In this document: piece after piece, positions 37,971-47,907 of the stretch
How positions within the stretch are numbered: position 1 is the first letter of the stretch
Layout of the letters: each line of letters begins with the position of its first letter
DNA from: Bordetella parapertussis
GTDB lineage: Bacteria; Pseudomonadota; Gammaproteobacteria; Burkholderiales; SG8-39
Length of the DNA: 64,000 nt
Assembly: GCA_945861875.1 (NCBI GenBank)
Contig: CAMAWC010000003.1
Coordinates: 1-64,000 of the forward strand
Direction of reading: 5' to 3'
Program-made: the position numbers and the translations under genes
Notes under the pieces: generated by a model
What the model was told of the DNA's origin: nothing
Database searches by the model: none
What the model saw: the letters and a program-made list of their open reading frames with translations, nothing else

Positions 37971-39059
37971 GTGGTGCAAAGAAAAATTCCCTGCGTGATC
38001 ATGCGCGGCGGCACCTCGCGCGGGCCGTATTTTGTCGCCTCAGACCTGCCCGCCGACGTGGCCGGGCGCGATGCGGTGCTGCTCAATGTCATGGGTTCGC
38101 CGCATCCGCTGCAGGTGGACGGCATAGGCGGCACCAACACGCTCACCAGCAAGGTGGCGATCGTCAGCCCGTCGCGGCAAAAAGGCGCCGACGTCGATTA
38201 CCTGTTTGCCCAGGTGTCGGTGAACGAGGCCAAGGTCGACACCAACCCCAACTGCGGCAACATGCTCTCGGGCGTCGGCCCGTTTGCCATCGAGGCGGGG
38301 ATGGTCAAGGCAGGCCGCGGGGAAACCCTGGTGCGTATTTTCAACGTCAACACGCAAAGTTTCATCGAGGCCATCATCCAGACGCCCGGCGGCCGCGTCG
38401 AGTACGAGGGCGACGCGCGTATCGACGGCGTGCCCGGCACCGGTGCGCCGATCAAGCTTAATTTTCTTGACGCCAAGGGTGCGGTCACCGGCAAGATGTT
38501 TCCTACCGGCAAGCCCATCGACATGATCCAGGGCATTGAAGTGACCTGCCTCGACATGGCCATGCCGATGATGCTGGTCGCGGCGGGTTCAATGAGCAAG
38601 AGCGGCGCCGAGACCCCGGCAGAACTGGATGCCGACAAGGACTTTCTTGCGAAGCTCGAATCCATGCGCCTCGAAGCGGGCCGGCTGATGGGCATGGGCG
38701 ATGTCACCGGCAAGGTGGTGCCCAAGGTGGGCCTTTTGTCGGCACCCGGTCAGGGCGGCAGCATACGCTCGCGCTATTTCACGCCGCTTGTCTGCCACAA
38801 GGCACATGCGGTGACCGGCGCAGTCTGCGTTGCCAGCGCCTGCGCGCTGCCCGGTACGGTGGCGCGCAAGCTGGTTGTGCCGGCGGATTTCAAGTCCGGC
38901 GTGGTGCGCATCGAGCACCCGTCGGGCGCAATAGAGGTCGACTTGCAGGTGAGCGGGCAGGGCGATGCAATGGACATTTCCCGTGCGTCGCTGTTGCGCA
39001 CGGCAAGACGCATATTCGAGGGCAATGTGCTGGTGCCCGAGCGGCTTTACAGCAAGTAA
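37971..39059 (+). CDS. PrpF/4-oxalomesaconate tautomerase family protein
   Basis: IPCVIMRGGTSRGPYF, GIGGTNTLTSKVAIV, NPNCGNMLSGVGPFAIE; GTG start. Confidence 0.92.
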   Translation: MVQRKIPCVIMRGGTSRGPYFVASDLPADVAGRDAVLLNVMGSPHPLQVDGIGGTNTLTSKVAIVSPSRQKGADVDYLFAQVSVNEAKVDTNPNCGNMLSGVGPFAIEAGMVKAGRGETLVRIFNVNTQSFIEAIIQTPGGRVEYEGDARIDGVPGTGAPIKLNFLDAKGAVTGKMFPTGKPIDMIQGIEVTCLDMAMPMMLVAAGSMSKSGAETPAELDADKDFLAKLESMRLEAGRLMGMGDVTGKVVPKVGLLSAPGQGGSIRSRYFTPLVCHKAHAVTGAVCVASACALPGTVARKLVVPADFKSGVVRIEHPSGAIEVDLQVSGQGDAMDISRASLLRTARRIFEGNVLVPERLYSK

Positions 39060-39076
39060 TCCCATCCGGAGAACAC

Positions 39077-40048
39077 ATGAATCGTAAATTTCCAAAACTC
39101 GTCCTGGGTTTCGCGCTTGCCGCGGCGTCCGCAGCAGCGTTCGCGCAGGTGCAGCCCTACCCGGCCAAATCCATTCGCGCCATCGTGGCCTTCGCCCCCG
39201 GCGGTATCGCCGACGGCATCGGGCGACTGGTCGGGCAAAAACTCACCGAACGCATGGGCCAGTCGGTGGTGATTGAAAACCGCGACGGTGCGGCCGGCAC
39301 CCTGGCAGCCAAGGCCGTCGCCGCTGCGGCGCCCGACGGTTACACCCTGCTGGTGCATACCGCGGCGGTGGCCATCAGCCCAAGCCTTAATGTCAGCAAG
39401 GAGGGCTTTGACCCACTGACCGAACTGGTACCGGTGGCGATGATCGCTTCGACACCAACCATTTTTGCCGTCAGTGCTTCGGTGCCGGCCAATAACCTGG
39501 CTGAATACATCAAACTGAAAGGCGGCAAGTTCAATTACTCGACCGCGGGCGTGGGCACGCCGCCGCACCTGACGGCCGAGTTCCTGTTCAAGACGATGAA
39601 GGGCGTCGATGCGGTGCATGTGCCGTTTCGCGGCGGCGCACCGGCTATCACCGCGGTGCTGGGCGGACAGGTGGACATGGTCTCGACTTCCATGCCGCCG
39701 GCGGTGCCGCATATCAAGCAGGGCAAGATGAAGGCGCTGGTGGTGACCAGCGCGAAGCGCTCGTCCATCCTGCCGGATGTGCCGACGGCGGCTGAATCGG
39801 GCTTTGCCGATTTCGAAGACGTGTCATGGGTGGCGTTTTTTGCGCCGGCCAGGACGCCGCCGGCTGTGGTGCAGAAACTCAACGCCGAAATCAACGAGGT
39901 GTTGAAGCTGCCCGACGTCAAGGAGCGCCTCGCCGCGCTCGGTTTTGACCCGACGCCAAGCAGCGCGCCCGAGTTCGCCGAGTACATGAAAAAAGAAGTC
40001 GCCAAGTGGGCGAAAATCGTCAAGACCATCGGCTTTGTCGCCAACTGA
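39077..40048 (+). CDS. TTT substrate-binding protein (Bug/TctC family)
   Basis: QPYPAKSIRAIVAFAPGGIADGIGR, AVHVPFRGGAPA. Confidence 0.93.
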   Translation: MNRKFPKLVLGFALAAASAAAFAQVQPYPAKSIRAIVAFAPGGIADGIGRLVGQKLTERMGQSVVIENRDGAAGTLAAKAVAAAAPDGYTLLVHTAAVAISPSLNVSKEGFDPLTELVPVAMIASTPTIFAVSASVPANNLAEYIKLKGGKFNYSTAGVGTPPHLTAEFLFKTMKGVDAVHVPFRGGAPAITAVLGGQVDMVSTSMPPAVPHIKQGKMKALVVTSAKRSSILPDVPTAAESGFADFEDVSWVAFFAPARTPPAVVQKLNAEINEVLKLPDVKERLAALGFDPTPSSAPEFAEYMKKEVAKWAKIVKTIGFVAN

Positions 40049-40841
40049 CGCCATGCTGGTCCGCGCCAACGAGATCGACATCAACTACACGGTACAGGGC
40101 AGCGGGCCCTGGCTGGTGTTCAGCCATTCGCTCGCCTGCGACCTGCACATGTGGGACGAGCAGGCGGATTTGTTTTCGAAACGCTTTCGCGTGCTGCGCT
40201 ATGACACGCGCGGCCACGGCCTGTCTTCGGCTCCGGGCGCCGACTACACCCTCGACCAGCTCGCCGGCGACGCCAAGGGCTTGTTTGCCGCGCTGGGCAT
40301 CGCCAACTGCCATTGGGTCGGCCTGTCCATGGGCGGCATGATAGGGCAGACCTTTGCGCTGAAGTATCCGGGTGTGTTCAGCAGCATTACCCTGGCTGAC
40401 ACCACCAGCCGCCGGCATGAGGGCGCGCGCGAAATGTGGGAGGCGCGCATCAAGGTCGCAAGCGAAAAAGGCATGGCGGCGCTGGTCGAGCCGACACTGC
40501 AGCGCTGGTTCACCGAGCCTTTTCGCAAGGCCAATCCGGCGGTGATGGCGCGCGTGGGCGCGATGATACGCGCGGTGCCCGCAGCAGGTTATGCCGGATG
40601 CGCGCGCGCCATATCGGAGATGAACCTGACGCAGCGCCTGAAGGAAATCACCTGTCCGGCGCTGGTCATGGCCGGCGCCGAGGACGCCGGCACACCGGTG
40701 GAGATGACCCACGAGATCCACGCCAACCTGCCGGGCTCGGAATTGGTGATCATCCCTGATGCCTCGCACCTTTCGAATGTCGAACAGCCGGCGGCCTTCA
40801 ATGCCGCGCTGGCGGCGTTTCTCGGCCGGCATGGTGGCTAG
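40035..40841 (+). CDS. Alpha/beta hydrolase (3-oxoadipate enol-lactonase-like)
   Basis: YTVQGSGPWLVFSHSLACDLHMWDEQ, RVLRYDTRGHGLSS, VGLSMGGMIGQ; ATG may be at 40053. Confidence 0.88.
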   Translation: MSPTDAMLVRANEIDINYTVQGSGPWLVFSHSLACDLHMWDEQADLFSKRFRVLRYDTRGHGLSSAPGADYTLDQLAGDAKGLFAALGIANCHWVGLSMGGMIGQTFALKYPGVFSSITLADTTSRRHEGAREMWEARIKVASEKGMAALVEPTLQRWFTEPFRKANPAVMARVGAMIRAVPAAGYAGCARAISEMNLTQRLKEITCPALVMAGAEDAGTPVEMTHEIHANLPGSELVIIPDASHLSNVEQPAAFNAALAAFLGRHGG

Positions 40842-40865
40842 CGAAACGCTGAATACATCCCACAC

Positions 40866-40952
40866 CGTCATTCCCGCGAAAGCGGGAATCCATTTTATGC
40901 AGTTAAATTGACGGCCTAAATCAAGGTGGATTCCCGCTTTCGCGGGAATGAC
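40866..40952. repeat. Dispersed REP-like inverted repeat
   Basis: cgtcattcccgcgaaagcgggaatcc ... ggattcccgctttcgcgggaatgac. Confidence 0.87.
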
Positions 40953-41027
40953 AAAATTATTAAGCCACGCCGTTAGCACCACTCCAAACACACTTACAAT
41001 CACTTCTCCACATCAGGGATTCACGCA

Positions 41028-43343
41028 ATGACTGAACACGCATTCCACGGCCGCCGCGAAGACCAGCGCATGCTGACGGGCAAGGGCCGTTATACCTCTG
41101 ACTTCAATTTTCCCGGCCAGCTCTACGCCGCATTTGTGCGCGCCGACCGCGCCAGCGCAAAACTGTTGTCGGTGGACGCCGCTGCGGCGCGCGAGGCGCC
41201 GGGCGTCGCCGCCGTCTATACCGGCGCCGACCTGGCGGCGCATCCTTTTGGCACGCTCAAGTCCATGGTGAGTTACAAGGGCGTCGGCGGCGAGGCGATC
41301 AAGGTGCCGGCGCGTCCGGTGCTGGCGCGCGATTGCGTGCGTTTTGTCGGCGAGGAGATTGCATTGGTCGTGGCCACTTCTGTGTCGGCCGCGCAGGACG
41401 CGGCAGAGCTGGTGATGGTCGATTACGAGGATTTGCCGGCGGTGGCGCATCCGCATGACGCGGTGGTCCCGACGGCGCCGCTGGTGCACGCCGAAATCCC
41501 GGGCAATGTCTGTTTCGAGTTTGATTATGGCGATGCCGTGGCCACCGCGGCGGCGATTGCCGGTGCCAAGCATGTGACGCGCATTACCCTATCGAGCCAG
41601 CGCGTCGCCCCCAATCCGATGGAGCCGCGCGGTTTTGTCGTGTCCCATGACGCCGCCAGCGGTTGCTATGACTTGTACACCTCCAACCAGGGTGTGTACA
41701 TGATGCGCGGCGGGTTGGCGCATATCACCGGAATCGACGAGGCCTTGCTGCGCGTGCATCCGCTGGATGTCGGCGGCGGCTTTGGCGCGCGCAGCGCGCC
41801 TTACCAGGAATATCCGGCGCTGATTTACGCCGCCAAGGCGCTGGGCAAACCGATCAAGTGGACCGGTTCACGCTCGGAGAGCTTTGCCACCGACAACCAC
41901 GGCCGCGCCCTTGAGCTCGAGGGTGAACTGGCGCTTGATGCCGACGGACGTTTTCTTGGCATTCGCACCGGCTGGATTTGCGACCAGGGCGCCTACCTCA
42001 TTCCGTCCGGGCCGCTTACCAACACCATGAACGGCATGCTCACGGTGACCGGCTGCTATCGCATCCCGGTCGCCTACGGCCGCCATCGTTGCGTTGTCAC
42101 CAACACCTCGCCGACCGGTCCTTATCGCGGCGCCGCCCGACCGGACATGGCCTACCTGATGGAGCGCCTGGTCGACCAGGCGGCCGCCGAAACCGGCATC
42201 GACCGGATCGAACTGCGCCGCATCAACGCCATCCCCAAGGAAGCCTTTCCCTATACCGGGCCGACCAAGTCGACTTACGACAGCGCCGATTTTCCCGGCA
42301 TGATCGAGCGGGCGATAAAGGAATCGGACTGGCATGGGTTTGCCGCGCGACGCGAACAATCAAAGGCCAGGGGCAAGCTGCGCGGCCTCGGTTGTGCGCT
42401 GTTCCTCGAGCCCTCCGGAGGTGGCTCGATGCCGCAGGATCGCGTTTCGCTGCGCTGGGTCGGCGGCAGGCTTAACCTGTATGCGGTGACGCAGTCGCAG
42501 GGGCAGGGCCACGAGACGGTGTTCCCGGAAATCGTCGCCGATGTGCTGGGCATCCCGGCCGCCGATATCGACCTGCTGGCCGGGGATATCGAGGGCATCG
42601 TCGGCCTGACCGGTTCGGGCGTGATCGGTTCGCGCTCGACCATGGCGCAGGGCAGCGCCTTCAAGCGCGCCGCCATTGCAGTGGTCGACAAGGGGCTGGA
42701 ACTGGCCGCGGACAAGCTCGAGGCCGCACCTGCGGACATCGAATTCAAGGACGGTACCTACACCATCAAGGGCACCGACCGGCGCATTGCGCTGATCGAC
42801 CTCGTGCGCGAGCACGATGGCAAGGACGGGGGCGACACACCCAATCCGCTTGACGCCCTGGGCGAACAGGCCATGTCGCGCGCTTTTCCCAGCGGCATGC
42901 ACGTGGCCGAAATCGAGATTGATCCGGACACCGGCGTCACCGAGGTAAAGAGTTATGTCGCCGTGGACGATTGCGGTGTCGTCATCAACCACACCCTGGT
43001 GCAGGCGCAGGTGCACGGTGGCGTGGCGCAGGGTGCCGGCCAGGTGTTCGGCGAGCACGCCCATTACGATCGTGCCACCGGGCAGTTGCTCAACGCCAGT
43101 TTCATGGACTACACCATGCCGCGCGCCGACCTGATTCCGGGAATCGCCGACCATTACCACCTGACGCCCAGTCCGAGCAACTTCCTTGGCGCCAAGGGCG
43201 TGGGCGAGGCCGGCACCACCGGCTCCATCCCGACGCTGATGAACGCCATTGTCGACGCGCTGCGACCCCTGGGTGTTCACACCTTCGACATGCCGGCCAG
43301 TTCCGATCGGGTGTGGCAGGTGATGCGCGATGCGCGGCGGTGA
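41028..43343 (+). CDS. Xanthine dehydrogenase family, molybdopterin-binding (large) subunit
   Basis: FHGRREDQRMLTGKGRYTSD, VGGGFGARSAPYQEYPALIYAA, YRGAARPDMAYLMERLVD, LGAKGVGEAGTTGSIPTLMNAIVDAL. Confidence 0.95.
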   Translation: MTEHAFHGRREDQRMLTGKGRYTSDFNFPGQLYAAFVRADRASAKLLSVDAAAAREAPGVAAVYTGADLAAHPFGTLKSMVSYKGVGGEAIKVPARPVLARDCVRFVGEEIALVVATSVSAAQDAAELVMVDYEDLPAVAHPHDAVVPTAPLVHAEIPGNVCFEFDYGDAVATAAAIAGAKHVTRITLSSQRVAPNPMEPRGFVVSHDAASGCYDLYTSNQGVYMMRGGLAHITGIDEALLRVHPLDVGGGFGARSAPYQEYPALIYAAKALGKPIKWTGSRSESFATDNHGRALELEGELALDADGRFLGIRTGWICDQGAYLIPSGPLTNTMNGMLTVTGCYRIPVAYGRHRCVVTNTSPTGPYRGAARPDMAYLMERLVDQAAAETGIDRIELRRINAIPKEAFPYTGPTKSTYDSADFPGMIERAIKESDWHGFAARREQSKARGKLRGLGCALFLEPSGGGSMPQDRVSLRWVGGRLNLYAVTQSQGQGHETVFPEIVADVLGIPAADIDLLAGDIEGIVGLTGSGVIGSRSTMAQGSAFKRAAIAVVDKGLELAADKLEAAPADIEFKDGTYTIKGTDRRIALIDLVREHDGKDGGDTPNPLDALGEQAMSRAFPSGMHVAEIEIDPDTGVTEVKSYVAVDDCGVVINHTLVQAQVHGGVAQGAGQVFGEHAHYDRATGQLLNASFMDYTMPRADLIPGIADHYHLTPSPSNFLGAKGVGEAGTTGSIPTLMNAIVDALRPLGVHTFDMPASSDRVWQVMRDARR

Positions 43344-43372
43344 TCGGGGCAATATTGAACGAGCATAACGCT

Positions 43373-43450
43373 GTCATTCCCGCGAATGCGGGAATCCATG
43401 GGGTTTGAGCCCGAGACAACCCCATGGGTCCCCGCGTTCGCGGGGACGAC
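43373..43450. repeat. Dispersed REP-like inverted repeat
   Basis: gtcattcccgcgaatgcgggaatcc ... gggtccccgcgttcgcggggacgac. Confidence 0.83.
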
Positions 43451-43508
43451 GAAGCTCCGGCCGGGTGCTTCAGCAGTACTTAATAAAGTTGAAAAAGGAG
43501 TGATACGC

Positions 43509-44489
43509 ATGAACCAGACCCTGCACCGCAGCCTCATCGCCGCCGGCATCGCACTGACTGCGTTTGCCGGCGGGGCATTCGCGCAAGCCTTCCCGGCCGA
43601 GGGCAAGCCGATACGCATCATCGTCCCTACCGCGCCCTCGGGTGGCAACGACGTGATGGCGCGCATTGTCGCGCTCAAGCTCGGCGAGCGCATGAAGCGC
43701 ACCGTCATTGTCGAAAACAAGGCCGGCGCCAACGGCGCCATCGCCTCCGAATATGTCGCCAAGGCGGCGCCCGACGGCTACACCATCCTGTTTGGGTACA
43801 TCGCCACACACGGCATCAACCCGGCGCTTTCCAAGCTGCCCTACGATGCGGTAAGGGATTTTGCGCCGATCAGCATGCTTGCCGAAGCCCAGGGTGTGCT
43901 GGTGGTCAATCCCAAGGTGCAGGCGAAAACGGTGAAGGAACTCATTACCCTTGCCAAGGCCAAGCCCGGCGCCATCGCCTACGCCTCGGCCGGCAACGGC
44001 ACCGCGCCGCATATCTCGGCCGAAATGTTCAAACAAATGGCCGGCGTCGACATGCTGCACGTACCCTACAAGGGATCGGCGCCGGCGGTCACCGATACCA
44101 TCGCCGGACAGACGCAGGTGATGTTTCCCAGCCTGGTTGCCGCCAGCCAGCACATCAAGGCCGGGCAGTTGCGCGGCCTCGCGGTGACCGGAAAAAAGCG
44201 CTCGCCACTGTTCCCCGAACTGCCGACGGTGATCGAGTCCGGGCTGCCCGGTTTTGAAGTGACGCAGTGGTACGCGCTCTTCGCACCGGCGAAGACGCCC
44301 AAGGCCGTCATCGACAGGCTCAATACCGAGGTGGTGGCCGTGATGAACGACCCGGACACGGTGAAGCGCTTTGCCGAGCAGGGCGCCGACGCCGAAACCA
44401 GCTCCCCCGAGGCGCTGGGCAGGTATGTCGAGGCCGAAATCGCCAAGTGGAAAAAAGTCATCACGGCGGCGAAAATCACCGCAGACTGA
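43509..44489 (+). CDS. TTT substrate-binding protein (Bug/TctC family)
   Basis: GKPIRIIVPTAPSGGND, LHVPYKGSAPAVTD; start MNQTLHRS. Confidence 0.93.
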   Translation: MNQTLHRSLIAAGIALTAFAGGAFAQAFPAEGKPIRIIVPTAPSGGNDVMARIVALKLGERMKRTVIVENKAGANGAIASEYVAKAAPDGYTILFGYIATHGINPALSKLPYDAVRDFAPISMLAEAQGVLVVNPKVQAKTVKELITLAKAKPGAIAYASAGNGTAPHISAEMFKQMAGVDMLHVPYKGSAPAVTDTIAGQTQVMFPSLVAASQHIKAGQLRGLAVTGKKRSPLFPELPTVIESGLPGFEVTQWYALFAPAKTPKAVIDRLNTEVVAVMNDPDTVKRFAEQGADAETSSPEALGRYVEAEIAKWKKVITAAKITAD

Positions 44490-44513
44490 AGGCAATACAA
44501 GAAAGGCAATGCG

Positions 44514-44544
44514 CTGGAAAACCGCGCCAGATAAGGCTTTCAAG
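44514..44544 (+). repeat. 31-bp hairpin element, copy D
   Basis: CTGGAAAACCGCGCCAGATAAGGCTTTCAAG, 24 nt after a stop codon. Confidence 0.55.
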
Positions 44545-44550
44545 CCATCC

Positions 44551-44665
44551 GTCATCCCCGCGAAAGCGGGGATCCATGGGGTTCGTCTCAGGCATCAAAA
44601 CAAAAACCCATGGATTCCCGCTCCCCGATTAAAGCGTTCGAGGACAAGCTTCGCGGGAATGACGG
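44551..44665. repeat. Dispersed REP-like inverted repeat, second arm interrupted
   Basis: gtcatccccgcgaaagcggggatcc ... ggattcccgct[27 nt]ttcgcgggaatgacgg. Confidence 0.8.
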
Positions 44666-44712
44666 CTAAATACAATTGGCGGGAATCAGGTAATTTTTCA
44701 ACCGGAACGAAT

Positions 44713-45675
44713 ATGAACCCGATTAAATGGCTGTTCGCAGCGGCGCTTTTCGCGCTCCCCATACTCGCCCATGCGCAGGCCTATCCGTCCAAGCCGGTGC
44801 GCATCCTGGTCGGGTTCTCTCCCGGCGGCGTGCCCGACATCGCCGCGCGCATCCTGGCGCAAAAACTCACCGAGGCCTGGAAGCAGCCGGTGCTGGTGGA
44901 AAACCGCCTTGGTGCCGGCAGCAATATCGCGGCGCAGGCGGTGGCGGGCGCGGCCCCCGACGGCTACACGCTGTTGTCGGTGTCCTCGGCCCACGCCATT
45001 GCGCCGGCGATTTATCCCAAGCTGGGATTTGACGTGCTCAAGGATTTTTCCGGTATCACGCTCACCGCGACCGGCCCCGCGCTGCTGGTGGTCTCGCCCA
45101 AGCTGGGCGTAAAGAATGTCGCCGAGCTGATTGCGCTGGCCAAGTCAAAACCGGGGCAACTCAATTATTCCTCGGCCGGTGTGGGTAGCGGCTCACACTT
45201 TGCCGTCGAGTTGCTCAAGGCGCAGACCGGTATCGACGTGGTGCACGTGCCCTTCAAGGGCATACCCGAGGCGCTGACCGAAACGGTTACCGGCCGCGTG
45301 GATTTTTTTGTTTCTCCCTTTGCCAGCGCCATCAACCTGGTGAAAGACGGCAGGGCCAAGGCCATCGCCGTGACCAGTGCAAAACGCATGGCCGAACTGC
45401 CCGACATGCCCACGGTCGCCGAATCGGGCGCGCCGGGCTACCTCTGGGTGTTCTGGTACGGACTGCTCGCGCCGGCCAAGACGCCGGCGGCGCTAATAAA
45501 CCAGCTCAATGCCGATGTCACACGCATCCTCAAGGAGTCCGAAGTAAAGGCACGCCTCGCGCCGCTGGGCACCGAGCCGGCGACCAGCACGCCCGAGGCC
45601 TTCGACAAAATGATCGCCGAAGAAGTGGCGAGCTTTACGCGCGTGGCCAGGGCGGCGAATATCAAGGTGGATTGA
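44713..45675 (+). CDS. TTT substrate-binding protein (Bug/TctC family)
   Basis: QAYPSKPVRILVGFSPGGVPDIAARI, VVHVPFKGIPEAL; start MNPIKWLF. Confidence 0.93.
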   Translation: MNPIKWLFAAALFALPILAHAQAYPSKPVRILVGFSPGGVPDIAARILAQKLTEAWKQPVLVENRLGAGSNIAAQAVAGAAPDGYTLLSVSSAHAIAPAIYPKLGFDVLKDFSGITLTATGPALLVVSPKLGVKNVAELIALAKSKPGQLNYSSAGVGSGSHFAVELLKAQTGIDVVHVPFKGIPEALTETVTGRVDFFVSPFASAINLVKDGRAKAIAVTSAKRMAELPDMPTVAESGAPGYLWVFWYGLLAPAKTPAALINQLNADVTRILKESEVKARLAPLGTEPATSTPEAFDKMIAEEVASFTRVARAANIKVD

Positions 45676-45741
45676 CGGCTGCGCCGGTCTTTTTTGGTAA
45701 TGGCGGGAAATGCTGTAGATTGGCGGCGAGGAGGAGTCAAC

Positions 45742-46722
45742 ATGAAAACATTAAAAATCGCCGCCGCAGCGCTGGCCCTGACCCTGGCCTGCGCATCCCA
45801 GGCGCTGGCCCAGGCCCAGGCCTACCCGAACAAACCCATCCGCCTGGTGGTGCCGTGGCCACCGGGGCAGGCCACCGATCTTGCCGCGCGCATCGTCGGC
45901 ATCAAGATCAGCGAGTCGCTGGGACAGCCGGTGGTGGTGGACAATCGCGCCGGCGCCGGCGGCACACTTGGCACCGACATTGCCTCCAAGGCGGCGCCCG
46001 ACGGCTACACGCTGCTTGCCGGATCGAGCGGGCCGGTGTCGATCAGCCCGCTGCTGCAAACGGTGCCCTACGACCCGGCGAAGGCTTTCGCGCCGGTCAG
46101 CCTGATCGCCACGGTGCCCTACATCCTGGTCACCCATCCGTCTTTTCCGGCCAATAACGCACGCGAGCTGATAGGGCTCTTGAAGGCCAATCCGGGCAAG
46201 TACACCTTTTCTTCATCAGGCACCGGTGCGACCGGGCATCTGGTGGGCGAACTGTTCAACGCCACGGCCGGGGTGCAGGTCTTGCACATACCATACAAGG
46301 GCGCGACGCCTTCGCTCACGGACATCATGAACGGCAACGTCGGCTACAGCTTTGAAACCCTCGCCGCGGTGGTCGGACCGATCAAGTCCGGACGCTTGAA
46401 GGCGCTGGCCACTTCGGGGGCGCGGCGCAGTGCGGCGCTGCCCGATGTGCCGACCGTTGCCGAGTCGGCCGGCATGCCCGATTTCGCCATGGCGGCATGG
46501 ATAGGCTACCTGATGCCGGCCGGCACGCCGCCAGAGGTGCTTGCGCGCCTGAGCGCCGAGGTGCAAAAAGCCATGCAGGCGCCGGACCTGAAGGAGCGCT
46601 ATCTTGCCCTGGGCATGGACCCGGTGGCCAACACACCCGAGGAACTGGGCGCGCTGATGGTGCGCGAGCGCGAACGCTACAGCACGATTATCAAGCGGGC
46701 CAACATCAAGCTGGAGCAATAA
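45742..46722 (+). CDS. TTT substrate-binding protein (Bug/TctC family)
   Basis: QAYPNKPIRLVVPWPPGQATDLAARI, LHIPYKGATPSLTD; start MKTLKIAAA. Confidence 0.93.
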   Translation: MKTLKIAAAALALTLACASQALAQAQAYPNKPIRLVVPWPPGQATDLAARIVGIKISESLGQPVVVDNRAGAGGTLGTDIASKAAPDGYTLLAGSSGPVSISPLLQTVPYDPAKAFAPVSLIATVPYILVTHPSFPANNARELIGLLKANPGKYTFSSSGTGATGHLVGELFNATAGVQVLHIPYKGATPSLTDIMNGNVGYSFETLAAVVGPIKSGRLKALATSGARRSAALPDVPTVAESAGMPDFAMAAWIGYLMPAGTPPEVLARLSAEVQKAMQAPDLKERYLALGMDPVANTPEELGALMVRERERYSTIIKRANIKLEQ

Positions 46723-46782
46723 GCGCGACTGCGCGCAATTCAAGCCAGGCGGATCGGGCCTGGCCCGCCGGGGTCAGTGGCG

Positions 46783-47781
46783 TCAGTCGAGCTTGATGCC
46801 CAGTTCTTGAATGATGGGACGGAACTGCGCGACCTGTTTGCGCAGCATGGCGTCCTGCTCAGCCGGCGTTGAGCCGACCGCCTCGGCGGAGATTTCGTTG
46901 AGGCGTTTCATTACTTCCGGGTGACGCACGGCCGCCGCGGTTTCGCGCTGCAAGCGGTCGATGATGTCGCGCGGGGTTTTGGCCGGGGCGAACAGGCCGT
47001 TCCAGCCGTCGGCCTCGATTTTGGGCATGCCCATTTCGCGCACGGTCGGCACATCGGGAAGCGCCGGGATGCGCGTCGCCGATACGGTTGCCAGTGCCTT
47101 CAGCGTGCCCTTTTTAATGTCACCGATGGACGAGGACAACTGGTCGCCGCCGACTTGTATGCGCCCGGCGAGCAATTCTTGCTTCAGCGGGGCGGCGCCC
47201 TTGTACGGGATGTGGGTCATCTCGATTTTTTCCTCGCGTTTGATCACTTCGCCGACCACATGCATGAACGAGCCGGGTCCGGTGGAACCGTAGTTGTATT
47301 TCAGCGTGCTGTCTTTTTGCAACAGGGTTGCCAGTTCGCGCAGGTTGTTGGCCGGCACGCTGGGGTGCACCATGATTACCAGCGGCACGTTGGCGGCTAT
47401 GGATATGCCGGCGAAGTCGGTGTCGATGTTGTAGGGCGCGCGATTGGCCAGGGCGAGGGCGACCGATGCGAGCGGGAAGGTGATGTTGTGCATCAGTATG
47501 GTGTAGCCGTCGGGGGCGGCCTTGGCGACCGCATCGGCGCCGATCGAGCCGCCGGCGCCGGCGCGGTTTTCCACCAGCACCGGCTGGCCCATGGTCTCGG
47601 TCATGCGCTGCGCCACCAGGCGCGCGATGATGTCGGTGGTGCCGCCCGCCGGGAAGGGCACGATGATCTTGATCGGCCGGCTCGGGTAGGCCTGTGCCAG
47701 CGCGCCGGTCGGTATCGCAGCGCTCAGGGTGAGCGCGAGGGCGCAGAGTGCGGCCCGCAGGACTGCTTTTGTTGAAACCAT
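46783..47781 (-). CDS. TTT substrate-binding protein (Bug/TctC family)
   Basis: QAYPSRPIKIIVPFPAGGTTDIIARL, THIPYKGAAPLKQ. Confidence 0.93.
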   Translation of the reverse strand: MVSTKAVLRAALCALALTLSAAIPTGALAQAYPSRPIKIIVPFPAGGTTDIIARLVAQRMTETMGQPVLVENRAGAGGSIGADAVAKAAPDGYTILMHNITFPLASVALALANRAPYNIDTDFAGISIAANVPLVIMVHPSVPANNLRELATLLQKDSTLKYNYGSTGPGSFMHVVGEVIKREEKIEMTHIPYKGAAPLKQELLAGRIQVGGDQLSSSIGDIKKGTLKALATVSATRIPALPDVPTVREMGMPKIEADGWNGLFAPAKTPRDIIDRLQRETAAAVRHPEVMKRLNEISAEAVGSTPAEQDAMLRKQVAQFRPIIQELGIKLD

Positions 47782-47907
47782 GGTTTCCTCCCGGTATTTT
47801 TTTGTATGTATTCCGGAGTTAGATACTACGCCTGTCCGGAGCCTCGCACAGTGGGGCGTTCGCCGTGCAACTGCGCGCCCGGCGCAAGGTCGAAGTGGTC
47901 GAGGGAC

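Noticed and set aside
42360-43352. 330-aa minus-strand ORF
   Set aside because: Antisense to molybdopterin subunit; no family signature
43386-43508. N-terminal extension of the 43386..44489 ORF
   Set aside because: Extension is translated REP-like repeat; signal peptide begins at 43509
44371-44712. N-terminal extension of the 44371..45675 ORF
   Set aside because: Covers the end of the previous gene plus repeats; signal peptide begins at 44713
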